Shown: piece after piece, positions 41,614-50,726 of the stretch | Layout of the letters: every line of letters begins with the position of its first letter | Position numbering within the stretch: the first letter of the stretch is position 1 | Assembly: GCF_000300875.1 (NCBI RefSeq) | Contig: NZ_AMSG01000001.1 | Location: 62,001-126,000, forward strand | Direction of reading: 5' to 3' | Origin: Galbibacter marinus | GTDB lineage: Bacteria > Bacteroidota > Bacteroidia > Flavobacteriales > Flavobacteriaceae | DNA: 64,000 nt | Position numbers and translations under genes: made by a program | Notes under the pieces: generated by a model | Seen by the model: the letters and a program-made list of their open reading frames with translations, nothing else | Told to the model about the DNA's origin: nothing | Database searches by the model: none

Positions 41614-43392
41614 ATGAACCCATATGCTTTATTAGAGACGATCAATGACCCTGCCGATTTACGGAATATGCCTGAAGAGCAATTGGGTGAACTCGCAAAG
41701 CAGCTCAGGGAATATATCATTGAAATTGTCGCAACCAAAGAGGGTCATTTGGGAGCGAGCCTAGGAGTGGTTGAGCTAACCATTGCCCTTCATTATATTT
41801 TTAACACTCCTGATGATCTACTAGTTTGGGATGTAGGTCATCAAGCCTACGGACACAAAATACTAACAGGTCGTAGGGAACAATTTCATACCAATAGGCA
41901 ACTTGGTGGTATAAGTGGATTTCCAAAAAGAACTGAAAGTGTCTTTGATACTTTCGGTACTGGCCATAGTTCCACTTCAATATCAGCAGCACTGGGCATG
42001 GCCATGGCTTCTAATTTTAAAGGAGAAAAAGAAAAACATCATATCGCAGTTATTGGCGATGCCTCTATTGCCAGTGGAATGGCCTTTGAGGCCCTTAACC
42101 ACGCAGGTGTAAGTCAGGCGAACCTTTTAATTATCCTCAACGACAATGCCATTGGAATTGATCCTAGTGTAGGAGCCTTAAAAGAATATTTAACTAATAT
42201 AAAAGTAGATCGAAAACTAGCCAAAAATAACATCATACGAGCATTGAATTTTGATTACAGTGGCCCAATAGATGGACATAATTTACCTAGATTACTAAAA
42301 GAACTAAAACGACTACAGAAGAAAAAGGGTCCAAAGTTTTTACATGTCATCACCACCAAAGGAAAAGGATTGCGCCAAGCCGAACAGGATCAAGTTCGTT
42401 ACCATGCGCCTGGCAAGTTTGACAAAAATTCAGGAGAGTTACTGCCAAAACCAAAGGGGGACTTACCTCCCAAATACCAAGATGTTTTTGGTCACACCAT
42501 AGTTGAGTTAGCTGAAAAGAATGCAAACATCGTCGGTATTACTCCAGCAATGCCAACGGGAAGTTCTCTTAAATACATGATGGAGAAATTTCCAGAGCGT
42601 GCCTTCGATGTTGGAATCGCTGAACAACACGCCGTAACGTTTGCTGCAGGAATGGCTACTCAAGGCTTAAATGTCTTTTGTAACATCTATTCCACTTTTT
42701 TACAAAGAGCCTATGACCAATTGATTCACGATGTAGCTCTTCAAAGAATTCCCGTGATTTTCTGCTTAGACAGAGCTGGTCTAGTAGGCCAAGATGGAGC
42801 AACTCATCACGGAGTTTTTGATTTAGCATTTCTACGATGCATTCCCAATCTCATTATATTTGCTCCTAGGGATGAGGTAGATCTGAGAAATATTATGTAT
42901 ACTGCTCAATTAGGGCTTTCAGATCCTATTGCCATCCGCTATCCACGAGGCAGAGGAAAGAACCTTGATTGGAAAAAACCCTTTTCACAGATCACCATTG
43001 GAAAAGCAAAACAATTAAGTAAGGGCAATAAGATAGCGGTTATCTCTATTGGAACCATTGCAGAAAACGTTAGCCAAGCTATTTCAATACTCTCCGCAGA
43101 GAAGCAAATCGCACATTATGACTTGAGGTTCTTAGCCCCTTTAGACTCCGAGCTTCTCCATGAAATATTTAAACAGTACCAAATTATTTTCACAGTGGAA
43201 GACGGCGTTTTAAATGGCGGTATGGGAAGCGCTATTAGTGAATTCACAACTAAGTACAATTACAACTACCAAAAGGTAGTATCTTTGGGGGTTGAAGAAC
43301 AATTTATAGAACATGGAACCGTTGAAGAATTACAACAAATTGTAGGTATTGACCCAAAATCGATGGCTAAACAATTTGAAAGATTTTTATAA
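41614..43392 (+). CDS. dxs: 1-deoxy-D-xylulose-5-phosphate synthase
   Basis: A 592-residue thiamine-diphosphate enzyme, the first step of the MEP isoprenoid pathway. N-terminal domain: G-H-L-G-A-S-L-G, D-V-G-H-Q-A-Y-G-H-K and the ThDP motif G-D-A-S-I-A-S-G-M-A-F-E-A-L-N with N-D-N after it. The pyrimidine domain has I-A-E-Q-H-A-V-T-F-A and H-H-G-V-F-D. ATG 41614 is used; a TTG at 41599 would add residues that overlap the promoter. DUF3078 follows after 54 nt, a conserved pairing. Confidence 0.95.
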   Translation: MNPYALLETINDPADLRNMPEEQLGELAKQLREYIIEIVATKEGHLGASLGVVELTIALHYIFNTPDDLLVWDVGHQAYGHKILTGRREQFHTNRQLGGISGFPKRTESVFDTFGTGHSSTSISAALGMAMASNFKGEKEKHHIAVIGDASIASGMAFEALNHAGVSQANLLIILNDNAIGIDPSVGALKEYLTNIKVDRKLAKNNIIRALNFDYSGPIDGHNLPRLLKELKRLQKKKGPKFLHVITTKGKGLRQAEQDQVRYHAPGKFDKNSGELLPKPKGDLPPKYQDVFGHTIVELAEKNANIVGITPAMPTGSSLKYMMEKFPERAFDVGIAEQHAVTFAAGMATQGLNVFCNIYSTFLQRAYDQLIHDVALQRIPVIFCLDRAGLVGQDGATHHGVFDLAFLRCIPNLIIFAPRDEVDLRNIMYTAQLGLSDPIAIRYPRGRGKNLDWKKPFSQITIGKAKQLSKGNKIAVISIGTIAENVSQAISILSAEKQIAHYDLRFLAPLDSELLHEIFKQYQIIFTVEDGVLNGGMGSAISEFTTKYNYNYQKVVSLGVEEQFIEHGTVEELQQIVGIDPKSMAKQFERFL

Positions 43393-43446
43393 CATAACTA
43401 TTTTTAGCATTTTTGCAAAGTATAAAAACCTATTATTCAGCTAATA

Positions 43447-44478
43447 ATGAAAGGATATCTTATAATTTTTTGTGTTTTTTGCTGCTATATTAGCCAAGCT
43501 CAAATCCAAAAACAAGAACAAGAAGTCTATACTAATCCAAAAACCCAGGAGGTATTTATTATCAAAGGCATGGACACCATTAACCTTTCCAAGGTTATCA
43601 GTGAATACAAGCCACTTCCTCCTCGCTGGAAAAAAGTTAATAAAATAGGAATGAATGTCAGTGAGATTGCATTTATCAACTGGAGTGCAGGGGGAAATAA
43701 TTCTATCAGCGGATTGAGTAACGCACTTTTCGAGCGAAACTATAAGCATGAAAAAGTGCAGTGGAATAACGAATTAATTATGCGTTTTGGACTAAACATT
43801 CAAGATGGCCAAAAGATAAGAAAATCAGAGGACGCTTTGGCTATAAACTCGACTTTAGGTTTTAGAATGGATAATTTATCAAACTGGTATTTTTCTGCAA
43901 AGGCCAATTTTAATACCCAGTTTGCCAAAGGTTATAAGTATCCAGATCGGGACAATCCGATCTCTCAATTTATGGCTCCTGGTTATTTTCTATTTGGTTT
44001 TGGTAGTGAGTATTCTCCTGAAGGAAAGGATCTAAAGCTTTACCTTTCTCCAATCACACAAAAGTCAACCTTTGTACTAGACCAAGACTTGGCAGATCAA
44101 GGCGCTTTTGGTGTGCCTAAAGCGGAATACGATGCCAATGGAGTCAAAATACGTGATGGACAAAACGTTGATACAGAAATTGGAATTCTCGTTACCAATT
44201 CTTATCAGACCAAAATCTATGACAATATGTTCTTGTCTAACCGTATAACACTCTATACCGATTATCTGAACAGCTTTGGAAATGTCGACATCAACTGGCT
44301 GATTGACGTTGAATTAAAGGTAAACGAATATGTGGTAGCCAATGTAGGAACTCAATTAATATACGATAATGACATTAAGTTTGAAGAACGCACCCTAGCC
44401 AATGGAGAGAAATTCTCTTACAGCCCTAAAGTGCAGTTCAAGCAATCTTTAGGTGTTGGTGTGGTCTATAACTTTTAA
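43447..44478 (+). CDS. DUF3078 outer-membrane protein
   Basis: A 343-residue protein with an N-terminal signal peptide (cleavage near S-Q-A-Q) and a mature part rich in alternating aromatic strands. The segment W-K-K-V-N-K-I-G-M-N-V-S-E-I-A-F-I-N-W-S-A-G-G is the DUF3078 signature, and the last residue is Phe, as in barrels. Probably an outer-membrane beta-barrel of unknown function. It follows dxs in the same direction; its stop overlaps that of the convergent dgt by 4 bp. Confidence 0.83.
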   Translation: MKGYLIIFCVFCCYISQAQIQKQEQEVYTNPKTQEVFIIKGMDTINLSKVISEYKPLPPRWKKVNKIGMNVSEIAFINWSAGGNNSISGLSNALFERNYKHEKVQWNNELIMRFGLNIQDGQKIRKSEDALAINSTLGFRMDNLSNWYFSAKANFNTQFAKGYKYPDRDNPISQFMAPGYFLFGFGSEYSPEGKDLKLYLSPITQKSTFVLDQDLADQGAFGVPKAEYDANGVKIRDGQNVDTEIGILVTNSYQTKIYDNMFLSNRITLYTDYLNSFGNVDINWLIDVELKVNEYVVANVGTQLIYDNDIKFEERTLANGEKFSYSPKVQFKQSLGVGVVYNF

Positions 44479-45818
44479 ACCACCTTTGCACTGATCTTAT
44501 TGTAAATTAACAAAGCGTTGCCATCTGTTAAACCAGCGATAAACTGTGCCACTGCCATAAGTCCTTTATAGACACCCTGATCAAGCACAAGGTATTTCTT
44601 AGGAATTAAATTCATCACTAAATTATCGTAGTTGGTGGTTCGGTTTTGGATGGCTCGAATAACTGCTCCACAGAATGTGTCTAATAGCTGATTGAGAATT
44701 TTATATCCGACAATTTCTTTTTGGATAACCTCATCGCTCTGATAGATCTTCTCAACACTTAGATTAATGATATCTTCAACTTGAGCTTTGTAGGCAGACT
44801 TCTCCAAAAGAGAACAATGGAAATCCCCATTTAATATTGCTGTTTCATTCTCTAAAAACACCCTAGTAGCATCTTGGATTAATGTACTGATTGAAAGAGC
44901 TCTTAAATAACCTAATCGGTCCTCTGTTGTGCTTAATTCGTGGTATTTTTTGGTATTAATACTGTCCTTAACTAGTTTAATCAAGTATTCTAGGGCAAAT
45001 TCTTCCTGGATTAAACCTAGGTTAATACCATCCTCAAAATCAATAATCGTATAACATATATCGTCGGCTGCCTCCACTAAAAACGTCAAAGGATGTCTGG
45101 CGAAGGAAACGTGATCTCCTTGTCGTGTTTGTTTCAAACCTAATTCATTGGCAACATCTATAAACAACTGTTTTTCCGACTGAAAAAACCCAAATTTCTT
45201 ATCTGAGATTTGTTGAGTTGGACGTTTGGGTAGAGATTCTTTAGGGTACTTCATAAAAGCTCCTAAAGTAGCATAACTAAGGCGAAGCCCACCTGAGATT
45301 CCTTGACGGGTTTCTGTCAAGATTCTAAAACCATTAGCGTTGCCTTCAAAGTCTATTAAATCTTGATACTCTTTGCCGCCTAGCTGATCTTTATAAATTT
45401 CTCCATTACCCGATTTAAAATATTCGCCTATAGCCTTTTCTCCTGAATGACCAAATGGTGGGTTTCCAATATCATGTGAGAGCGCTGCTGCTGCAACAAT
45501 GGCTCCAAAATCATTAAATCGGTAGCCGTGAATTTCACTTAAATAAGGATGTTTTTCAAGTACCTTTTTACCCACCGACCTTCCAAGGCTACGCCCAACA
45601 ACCGATACTTCGAGGCTATGGGTAAGTCGGGTATGAACAAAATCCGTCTTGGAAAGTGGAATCACTTGTGTTTTATCTTGAAGACTCCGAAAAGCCGAAG
45701 AAAAGATGATTCTATCAAAGTCAACCTCAAACCCCAATCTGGTTTCGTCTTGCTCTTTGCGAAGCCTTTTATTTTTATCTCCATGACGTTTTAACGACAG
45801 TAATGATTCCCAATTCAT
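44475..45818 (-). CDS. dgt: Deoxyguanosinetriphosphate triphosphohydrolase (Dgt)
   Basis: A 447-residue HD-domain hydrolase that removes triphosphate from dGTP. The family signature F-R-S-L-Q-D-K-T-Q-V and R-L-T-H-S-L-E-V appear near the start; the metal HD motif is A-L-S-H-D-I-G-N-P-P-F-G-H-S-G; a second His-Asp region is E-A-A-D-D-I-C-Y. It adjusts dNTP pools; some homologues also restrict phages, but nothing here suggests a defence locus. Confidence 0.92.
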   Translation of the reverse strand: MNWESLLSLKRHGDKNKRLRKEQDETRLGFEVDFDRIIFSSAFRSLQDKTQVIPLSKTDFVHTRLTHSLEVSVVGRSLGRSVGKKVLEKHPYLSEIHGYRFNDFGAIVAAAALSHDIGNPPFGHSGEKAIGEYFKSGNGEIYKDQLGGKEYQDLIDFEGNANGFRILTETRQGISGGLRLSYATLGAFMKYPKESLPKRPTQQISDKKFGFFQSEKQLFIDVANELGLKQTRQGDHVSFARHPLTFLVEAADDICYTIIDFEDGINLGLIQEEFALEYLIKLVKDSINTKKYHELSTTEDRLGYLRALSISTLIQDATRVFLENETAILNGDFHCSLLEKSAYKAQVEDIINLSVEKIYQSDEVIQKEIVGYKILNQLLDTFCGAVIRAIQNRTTNYDNLVMNLIPKKYLVLDQGVYKGLMAVAQFIAGLTDGNALLIYNKISAKVV

Positions 45819-45965
45819 GTTTTTGTTTATTTGTTGTGCAAGATACTGCTAAGATTGCGTAATATTAAAATTCCCTTTGAAAAATCACTCCCTGATTTCC
45901 TTTAAAGGTTAATGATTTTTTAAACTTTAGTTGACACTATCTTTACCACTTTCATTGACCTTTGC

Positions 45966-46064
45966 AGCAGTAAAAACAAAAGATATTTCACCAACTTTTA
46001 GTTTTTGTCGACTTAAGTTTTGAAATAGAAAGCTGTCTGATAAAACAGGCAGCTTCACTTTTTT
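45966..46064 (+). ncRNA. Candidate small RNA upstream of the phosphate porin
   Basis: A plus-strand stretch of about 100 nt between a TTG/TTTGCAGC promoter-like sequence (45931-45968) and a strong terminator, with no reading frame. The start site is a guess from the promoter-like element; only the 3' end is well supported. Confidence 0.35.
46030..46064 (+). terminator. Orphan terminator
   Basis: Ten-bp stem (46030-46039 with 46046-46055, one G-U pair), loop ATAAAA, then CAC and six T. No plus-strand gene lies between it and the 3' end of DUF3078, 1.5 kb upstream. Confidence 0.75.
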
Positions 46065-46228
46065 ACAGTTCAATATAATTGTGAAGAGCCAAGATTAGGT
46101 TATTGAATTAAAAATGTGTCGTTTAGAATAAAAAGTTAACACAATTATTTTTAATAACTTAACATACAGGAAACAATTTCTTAACTTTATATACTGTTCT
46201 TTGCAGCGACAAAAACTAAAATATTGGA

Positions 46229-47431
46229 ATGAAAAATTTGGTAGGGGCATTTTTGCTTGGTCTATTTATGAGTTCTTTTGGCAATGCACAGGATATCCAG
46301 GGCCCGCGTTTTGGTAAAGGCATTTTAAATATAAGCGGTAAAGACAGTACATGGAGTATGAATTTCACTACTAGATTCCAATTATTAGGAAGTGGGACAT
46401 GGCAGGAGAATCAAGATGGAGGCACAGATTTTAACAGTAATTTTCTAGTTAGAAGGGCACGTTTAAAATTTGAGGGCTTTGCTTTTACTAAGAATCTCAC
46501 ATATAAGTTAGAAATAGGACTGGCCAATCAAGATATCGATGGTGCTTCGTATTACACTGACTACGCGGATAAGATTATCCAAGACGCCTACATCCAATGG
46601 AAATTTTACAAAAACCTTAGTATTAAAGCCGGTCAGGCCAAATTACCTGGAAATATCGAGCGATTAATTTCTTCGGGTAGTTTACAGTTTGTAGACCGTT
46701 CCCTTTTAAATAAAGAGTTCAACATCGATCGAGACATCGGACTTCAATTACTCAACGAACATTATCTAACTCCTACATTTTTAATTCGTGAACAATTGGC
46801 ATTCTCTCAAGGAGATGGTCGTAACGTTACCGTGGGAAACATGGGAGGGTACCAGTACACAGGACGTATAGAATTACTTCCACTTGGAATCTTTAAAAAT
46901 GACAATGAAATGGAAGGTTCTGCTTTGGAGCGCGAGGACAAACCACGGCTAATGATTGCAGTGGCTTATGATTATAATGATGATGCCGTAAACACTCAGA
47001 GCAACAGAGGTGATTTTATGGGAATTGAGGAGAATCTATACCAAACTGACATCACCACAATGTTTGCTGATGTTGTGTTTAAATACAAGGGCGTTTCCTT
47101 ATTAGCCGAATATGCTAATCGCTCAGCCGAGGATGCTATCGCCAAAGACGACCAAGGCATCCCAACGGGTGATGTAGTTAGAACTGGAAATGCGTTTAAT
47201 ATTCAAGGAGGGTATCTATTTGACAGTAATTGGGAATTAAGTGGACGTTATACCCATGTGGATTTAGATCAGGAAGTTCGAAGCATCATGGAAGAAAACC
47301 AGTACACCCTTGGGGTATCAAAATATATTGTGGGACATAACTTAAAATTACAAACGGATATTAGTTATGCCACATTTGCCGATCAAAGTGATATGGTAAT
47401 GGCAAGATTACAATTAGAAATACAATTTTAA
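46229..47431 (+). CDS. Phosphate-selective porin O/P family protein
   Basis: A 400-residue outer-membrane porin with a signal peptide (cleavage near G-N-A-Q). Strand-rich mature sequence with R-R-A-R-L-K-F-E-G near residue 85 and A-Y-I-Q-W-K-F and Q-A-K-L-P near residue 130, features of the OprO/OprP family; the C-terminus ends L-Q-L-E-I-Q-F with terminal Phe. It should admit phosphate or other anions. The PiT-type transporter begins 43 nt downstream, so the pair forms an outer-plus-inner membrane uptake route. Confidence 0.85.
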   Translation: MKNLVGAFLLGLFMSSFGNAQDIQGPRFGKGILNISGKDSTWSMNFTTRFQLLGSGTWQENQDGGTDFNSNFLVRRARLKFEGFAFTKNLTYKLEIGLANQDIDGASYYTDYADKIIQDAYIQWKFYKNLSIKAGQAKLPGNIERLISSGSLQFVDRSLLNKEFNIDRDIGLQLLNEHYLTPTFLIREQLAFSQGDGRNVTVGNMGGYQYTGRIELLPLGIFKNDNEMEGSALEREDKPRLMIAVAYDYNDDAVNTQSNRGDFMGIEENLYQTDITTMFADVVFKYKGVSLLAEYANRSAEDAIAKDDQGIPTGDVVRTGNAFNIQGGYLFDSNWELSGRYTHVDLDQEVRSIMEENQYTLGVSKYIVGHNLKLQTDISYATFADQSDMVMARLQLEIQF

Positions 47432-47474
47432 AAAAAGAGATTGTTTAGCAATCTGAATATTTTATTTTAACACT

Positions 47475-49763
47475 ATGGAAAATATCTATTTACTTATGAT
47501 TGTTGCCTTGGCTATTTTGGCCTTTGGCGATTTAATAGTTGGGGTGAGCAATGATGCGGTGAATTTCCTGAACTCAGCTATTGGCTCCAAAGCCCTTCCT
47601 TACAAGACGATTTTAGCCATTGCTTGCGTGGGTATTTTCATCGGAGCCACCTTTTCGAGTGGAATGATGGAAGTTGCTAGAAAAGGTATCTTCTTACCAG
47701 GTGAATTCATGTTCAATGAGATCATGATTATTTTTATGGCAGTCATGATTACCGACATATTGCTCTTGGATTTTTTCAACACTCTTGGAATGCCAACCTC
47801 AACCACTGTCTCCATAGTATTTGAATTATTAGGAGCAGCTGTGGCAGTGGCATTAATAAAGATCGCAGGTAATGAAAATGAAACTGTAGCGGATCTCTCT
47901 AAGTATATTAACTCAGATAACGCTATTCAAATTATTGTAGGGATATTGCTCTCGGTGGTAATCGCCTTCACCATCGGTGCAATAGTCCAATTTATATCAA
48001 GACTTGCCTTTACTTTTCAGTTTGAGCAAAAAATGAAATATGCAGGCGCCATCTTTAGTGGGATAGCGCTCAGTAGTATTACCTATTTTATTTTCTTTAA
48101 AGGACTAAAAGGCACTCCTTTTTACGATTATATTGCGCATCTCATTGAAGGGAGTGAATTATTAATTTCATTAGGCTGTCTAGTCGTATGGACACTATTT
48201 TCATACCTCTACTTAAATGTTTTCAAAAAGAACGTGCTGGTAATTGTTATTGCCGCAGGTACATTCGGGCTTGCATTGGCCTTTGCTGGAAATGACTTGG
48301 TAAACTTTATCGGGGTTCCGATAGCAGCTTGGCATTCATATGAAGCTTGGATAAACTCAGGAATTCCAGCAGATCAATTTGCAATGGGATCCTTAGCAGA
48401 AAAAGTGCCAACAGAACCAATCCTTTTATTTATCGCTGGCGCAGTGATGGTGTTAACACTCTGTTTTTCAAAAAAAGCAAAAGCTGTAACAGAAACCGAA
48501 ATCAATCTTTCAAGACAAACTGAAGGAAAAGAGAAGTTTCAACCAAACCTCCTATCTAGATTAGTTGTAAGGTTATCAACTAAAACAGCAAATAGTATTA
48601 ATTATATTTTACCTAAGTCAACACAGCAGAACATCAATGCTCGTTTTTCAAAACCGGAATTTGATGAGAAAAACGCAGCACTAAAGGATGCCCCTTCATT
48701 TGATCTCATTAGAGCTTCGGTAAACCTTATGGTAGCTGGTATATTAATTGCAATCGCAACCACTCAAAAATTACCGCTCTCCACTACCTACGTAACTTTT
48801 ATGGTAGCAATGGGGTCCTCATTAGCCGATAGAGCTTGGGGACGTGAGAGCGCAGTTTACCGCGTAGCAGGAGTTTTCAATGTTATTGCTGGATGGTTTT
48901 TCACGGCCATCATAGCCTTTGTAGCCTCGGCAACCATCGCCTATTTAATTTACATCGGAGGCTCAACAGCAATTGCTATTCTTTTATTTGTTGCCGTTTT
49001 ACTCTTGGCAAGGAATTACATCATTTATAAGAAAAAAACTAGCACTACAAGAGAAGAAGATAGCTTAAACAAAGCTGAAAGCAGCTCTATCCAAGGCGTA
49101 ATAGAAGAAAGTGCCGACAATATAGCAGCTGTTGCTAACCGAGCTAGAAAAATATATAATGGTTCTATGATTGGACTCTCGAAAGAGGACCTTCCTCTAC
49201 TTAAAAAGTCCAAAAAAGGAAACGCTAAACTCAGCGCTGAAATTGATGATCTTCAAGAAAGCGTCTTTTATTTCATTAAGAATTTGGATGATTCAAGTGT
49301 GATGGCCAGCCATTTCTATATCAATATTTTGAGTTATCTCCAGGATATGTCTCAATCTCTTGAATATATCGGAAAGGCCTCATACAAACACGTGAATAAC
49401 AATCACAAAAAATTAAAATTCAATCAAACACGTGAATTACTAGACAATCAAAATGAAATTGAATCATTATTCAACAACATTAAAAAGACATTTGATAAAA
49501 GAGCATTTGAGGACATTCATGAATTGATAGAAACGAAAGATGTCTTATTGGCGAGTATCAATTTAAAAATTGAAAAACAAATATCTAGAACAAGAACTGA
49601 GGAGTCAAGTCCAAAAAACACTTCTTTGTATTTCAATCTGCTCACAGAGACTAAAGATCTTGTGGTAGCCACCATGAATTTGCTGGAACTGTATCATCAG
49701 CAATACGTTAATGCTGCAGCGGTGGAGACTACACTGCCTGAGGAAACTGAAGAGAAACTCTAG
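47475..49763 (+). CDS. PiT family inorganic phosphate transporter with long C-terminus
   Basis: A 762-residue transporter. The two inverted PiT repeats are seen as G-V-S-N-D-A-V-N-F near residue 25 and A-G-N-D-L-V-N-F near residue 275, and a second helix bundle covers residues 405-520. The last 230 residues are soluble, Lys/Glu-rich and helical, resembling the PhoU-like domains that regulate phosphate uptake. Classical PiT has about 500 residues, so the tail is an addition. It is co-transcribed with the porin; a terminator follows. Confidence 0.88.
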   Translation: MENIYLLMIVALAILAFGDLIVGVSNDAVNFLNSAIGSKALPYKTILAIACVGIFIGATFSSGMMEVARKGIFLPGEFMFNEIMIIFMAVMITDILLLDFFNTLGMPTSTTVSIVFELLGAAVAVALIKIAGNENETVADLSKYINSDNAIQIIVGILLSVVIAFTIGAIVQFISRLAFTFQFEQKMKYAGAIFSGIALSSITYFIFFKGLKGTPFYDYIAHLIEGSELLISLGCLVVWTLFSYLYLNVFKKNVLVIVIAAGTFGLALAFAGNDLVNFIGVPIAAWHSYEAWINSGIPADQFAMGSLAEKVPTEPILLFIAGAVMVLTLCFSKKAKAVTETEINLSRQTEGKEKFQPNLLSRLVVRLSTKTANSINYILPKSTQQNINARFSKPEFDEKNAALKDAPSFDLIRASVNLMVAGILIAIATTQKLPLSTTYVTFMVAMGSSLADRAWGRESAVYRVAGVFNVIAGWFFTAIIAFVASATIAYLIYIGGSTAIAILLFVAVLLLARNYIIYKKKTSTTREEDSLNKAESSSIQGVIEESADNIAAVANRARKIYNGSMIGLSKEDLPLLKKSKKGNAKLSAEIDDLQESVFYFIKNLDDSSVMASHFYINILSYLQDMSQSLEYIGKASYKHVNNNHKKLKFNQTRELLDNQNEIESLFNNIKKTFDKRAFEDIHELIETKDVLLASINLKIEKQISRTRTEESSPKNTSLYFNLLTETKDLVVATMNLLELYHQQYVNAAAVETTLPEETEEKL

Positions 49764-49788
49764 AAATCAGTCAACAGTTAACCTAAAA

Positions 49789-49840
49789 AAGGGTAGCTAT
49801 TAGGATCTATTAAGCTCCTTATAGCTACCCTTATTTTTTT
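49789..49840 (+). terminator. Terminator after the PiT gene
   Basis: Ten-bp stem GGGTAGCTAT with ATAGCTACCC (49791-49800 and 49821-49830), a 20-base loop, then a T-rich tract. Confidence 0.8.
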
Positions 49841-49899
49841 GGTTATTATAGTTTAGATCTAGTTGTATGTTTTTGGAAGTTCAAAAAGAAAAAAATTTC

Positions 49900-50469
49900 T
49901 TAACGACCCATTTCCTTCGCGGTCTTTTCAAGTTCATCATACCAAGATTGACCGAATTTATCAATTAAGGCTTGCTTTACAAACTTGTATACTGGAACTT
50001 GAAGCTCCTTACCTAAACTACAAGCATCATCGCAGATATGCCATTTATGATAATTTACTGCAGCAAAATCCTGATATTGTCTCACGCGGATAGGATACAA
50101 GTAACACGAGATCGGCTTCTTCCAATCCACAGCACCTGCATTGTAGGCTTGTTCAATCCCACAGAGTACAGTTCCGTTGTCCGAAAAAGTCACATATGCA
50201 CATTCACTTCCTCCAACCAAAGGTGTTTCCCACTCCCCGTCTAAACCTTTTACATAAGTTCCTTGCTTTTCAATAGCAGCAACACCTTCAGGACGAAGAA
50301 AAGGTTTGACTTTAGGATAAATTTCATCTAAAATCTTTCTTTCCTCTTCTTCCACCGGAGCACCTGCCTCTCCATCAACACAACACTCTCCTTTACAGGC
50401 AGTGATATTACATACAAAATCATTTTCTATGATTTCTTCCGACACTATGGTTTTACCTATCTGAAACAT
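49900..50469 (-). CDS. DUF3109 Cys-rich protein
   Basis: A 189-residue protein of the DUF3109 family. It has a Cys cluster C-x3-C-x3-C-C near residues 20-29 (F-V-C-N-I-T-A-C-K-G-E-C-C) and later Cys in S-E-C-A-Y, L-C-G-I, I-S-C-Y-L-Y-P and I-C-D-D-A-C, a pattern like YkgJ-type zinc or iron-sulfur binding proteins. No function is established. It has a consensus -7 box 4 nt before its ATG. Confidence 0.82.
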   Translation of the reverse strand: MFQIGKTIVSEEIIENDFVCNITACKGECCVDGEAGAPVEEEERKILDEIYPKVKPFLRPEGVAAIEKQGTYVKGLDGEWETPLVGGSECAYVTFSDNGTVLCGIEQAYNAGAVDWKKPISCYLYPIRVRQYQDFAAVNYHKWHICDDACSLGKELQVPVYKFVKQALIDKFGQSWYDELEKTAKEMGR

Positions 50470-50473
50470 GCTG

Positions 50474-50481
50474 CAAATATA
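50474..50481 (-). promoter_or_regulatory. -7 box of the DUF3109 gene
   Basis: TATATTTG on the minus strand, full match, separated from the ATG by CAGC only; predicts a leaderless mRNA. Confidence 0.55.
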
Positions 50482-50693
50482 CTCCTTTTTACAAACTAAA
50501 GATGATCTGAAATAGGCAGACCCGCTAATACCTGTTATAGTTTAAATTACTAACCAGAAAAAATGTAATCACTCTACAACCAAACTCTAATAATTCCTAT
50601 GCGTACTGAAACTGACCTTATTACAATAAAGTGCAAGAAGAAAATTGAGAAATAATTTTGTGCTAAATGTTAATAATAATCGAAATGTTGTTA

Positions 50694-50701
50694 TAGCTTT
50701 G
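50694..50701 (+). promoter_or_regulatory. -7 box of the marC-type gene
   Basis: TAGCTTTG matches TAnnTTTG, 25 nt before the ATG at 50727. No convincing -33 element. Confidence 0.45.
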
Positions 50702-50726
50702 CATCGTTTTTTAAATAGGCAAAACC

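Larger units (their letters stand above)
45819..46228. other. 410-nt gene-free region before the phosphate porin
   Basis: It holds the dgt promoter region (minus), a promoter-like element at 45931-45964, an orphan terminator at 46030-46064 and a second copy of the promoter-like element at 46200-46226. No credible open frame is seen. The part between the first element and the terminator could be a small RNA. Confidence 0.6.

Noticed and set aside
44475-45818. dGTPase as part of a phage-defence system
   Set aside because: dGTPases can restrict phages, but this one sits among housekeeping genes with no toxin, nuclease, or mobile-element context, and its motifs are those of ordinary Dgt.
50599-50655. 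18-codon frame upstream of marC
   Set aside because: It has an ATG and stop but no conservation evidence, no ribosome-binding signal and a composition no different from random AT-rich sequence.
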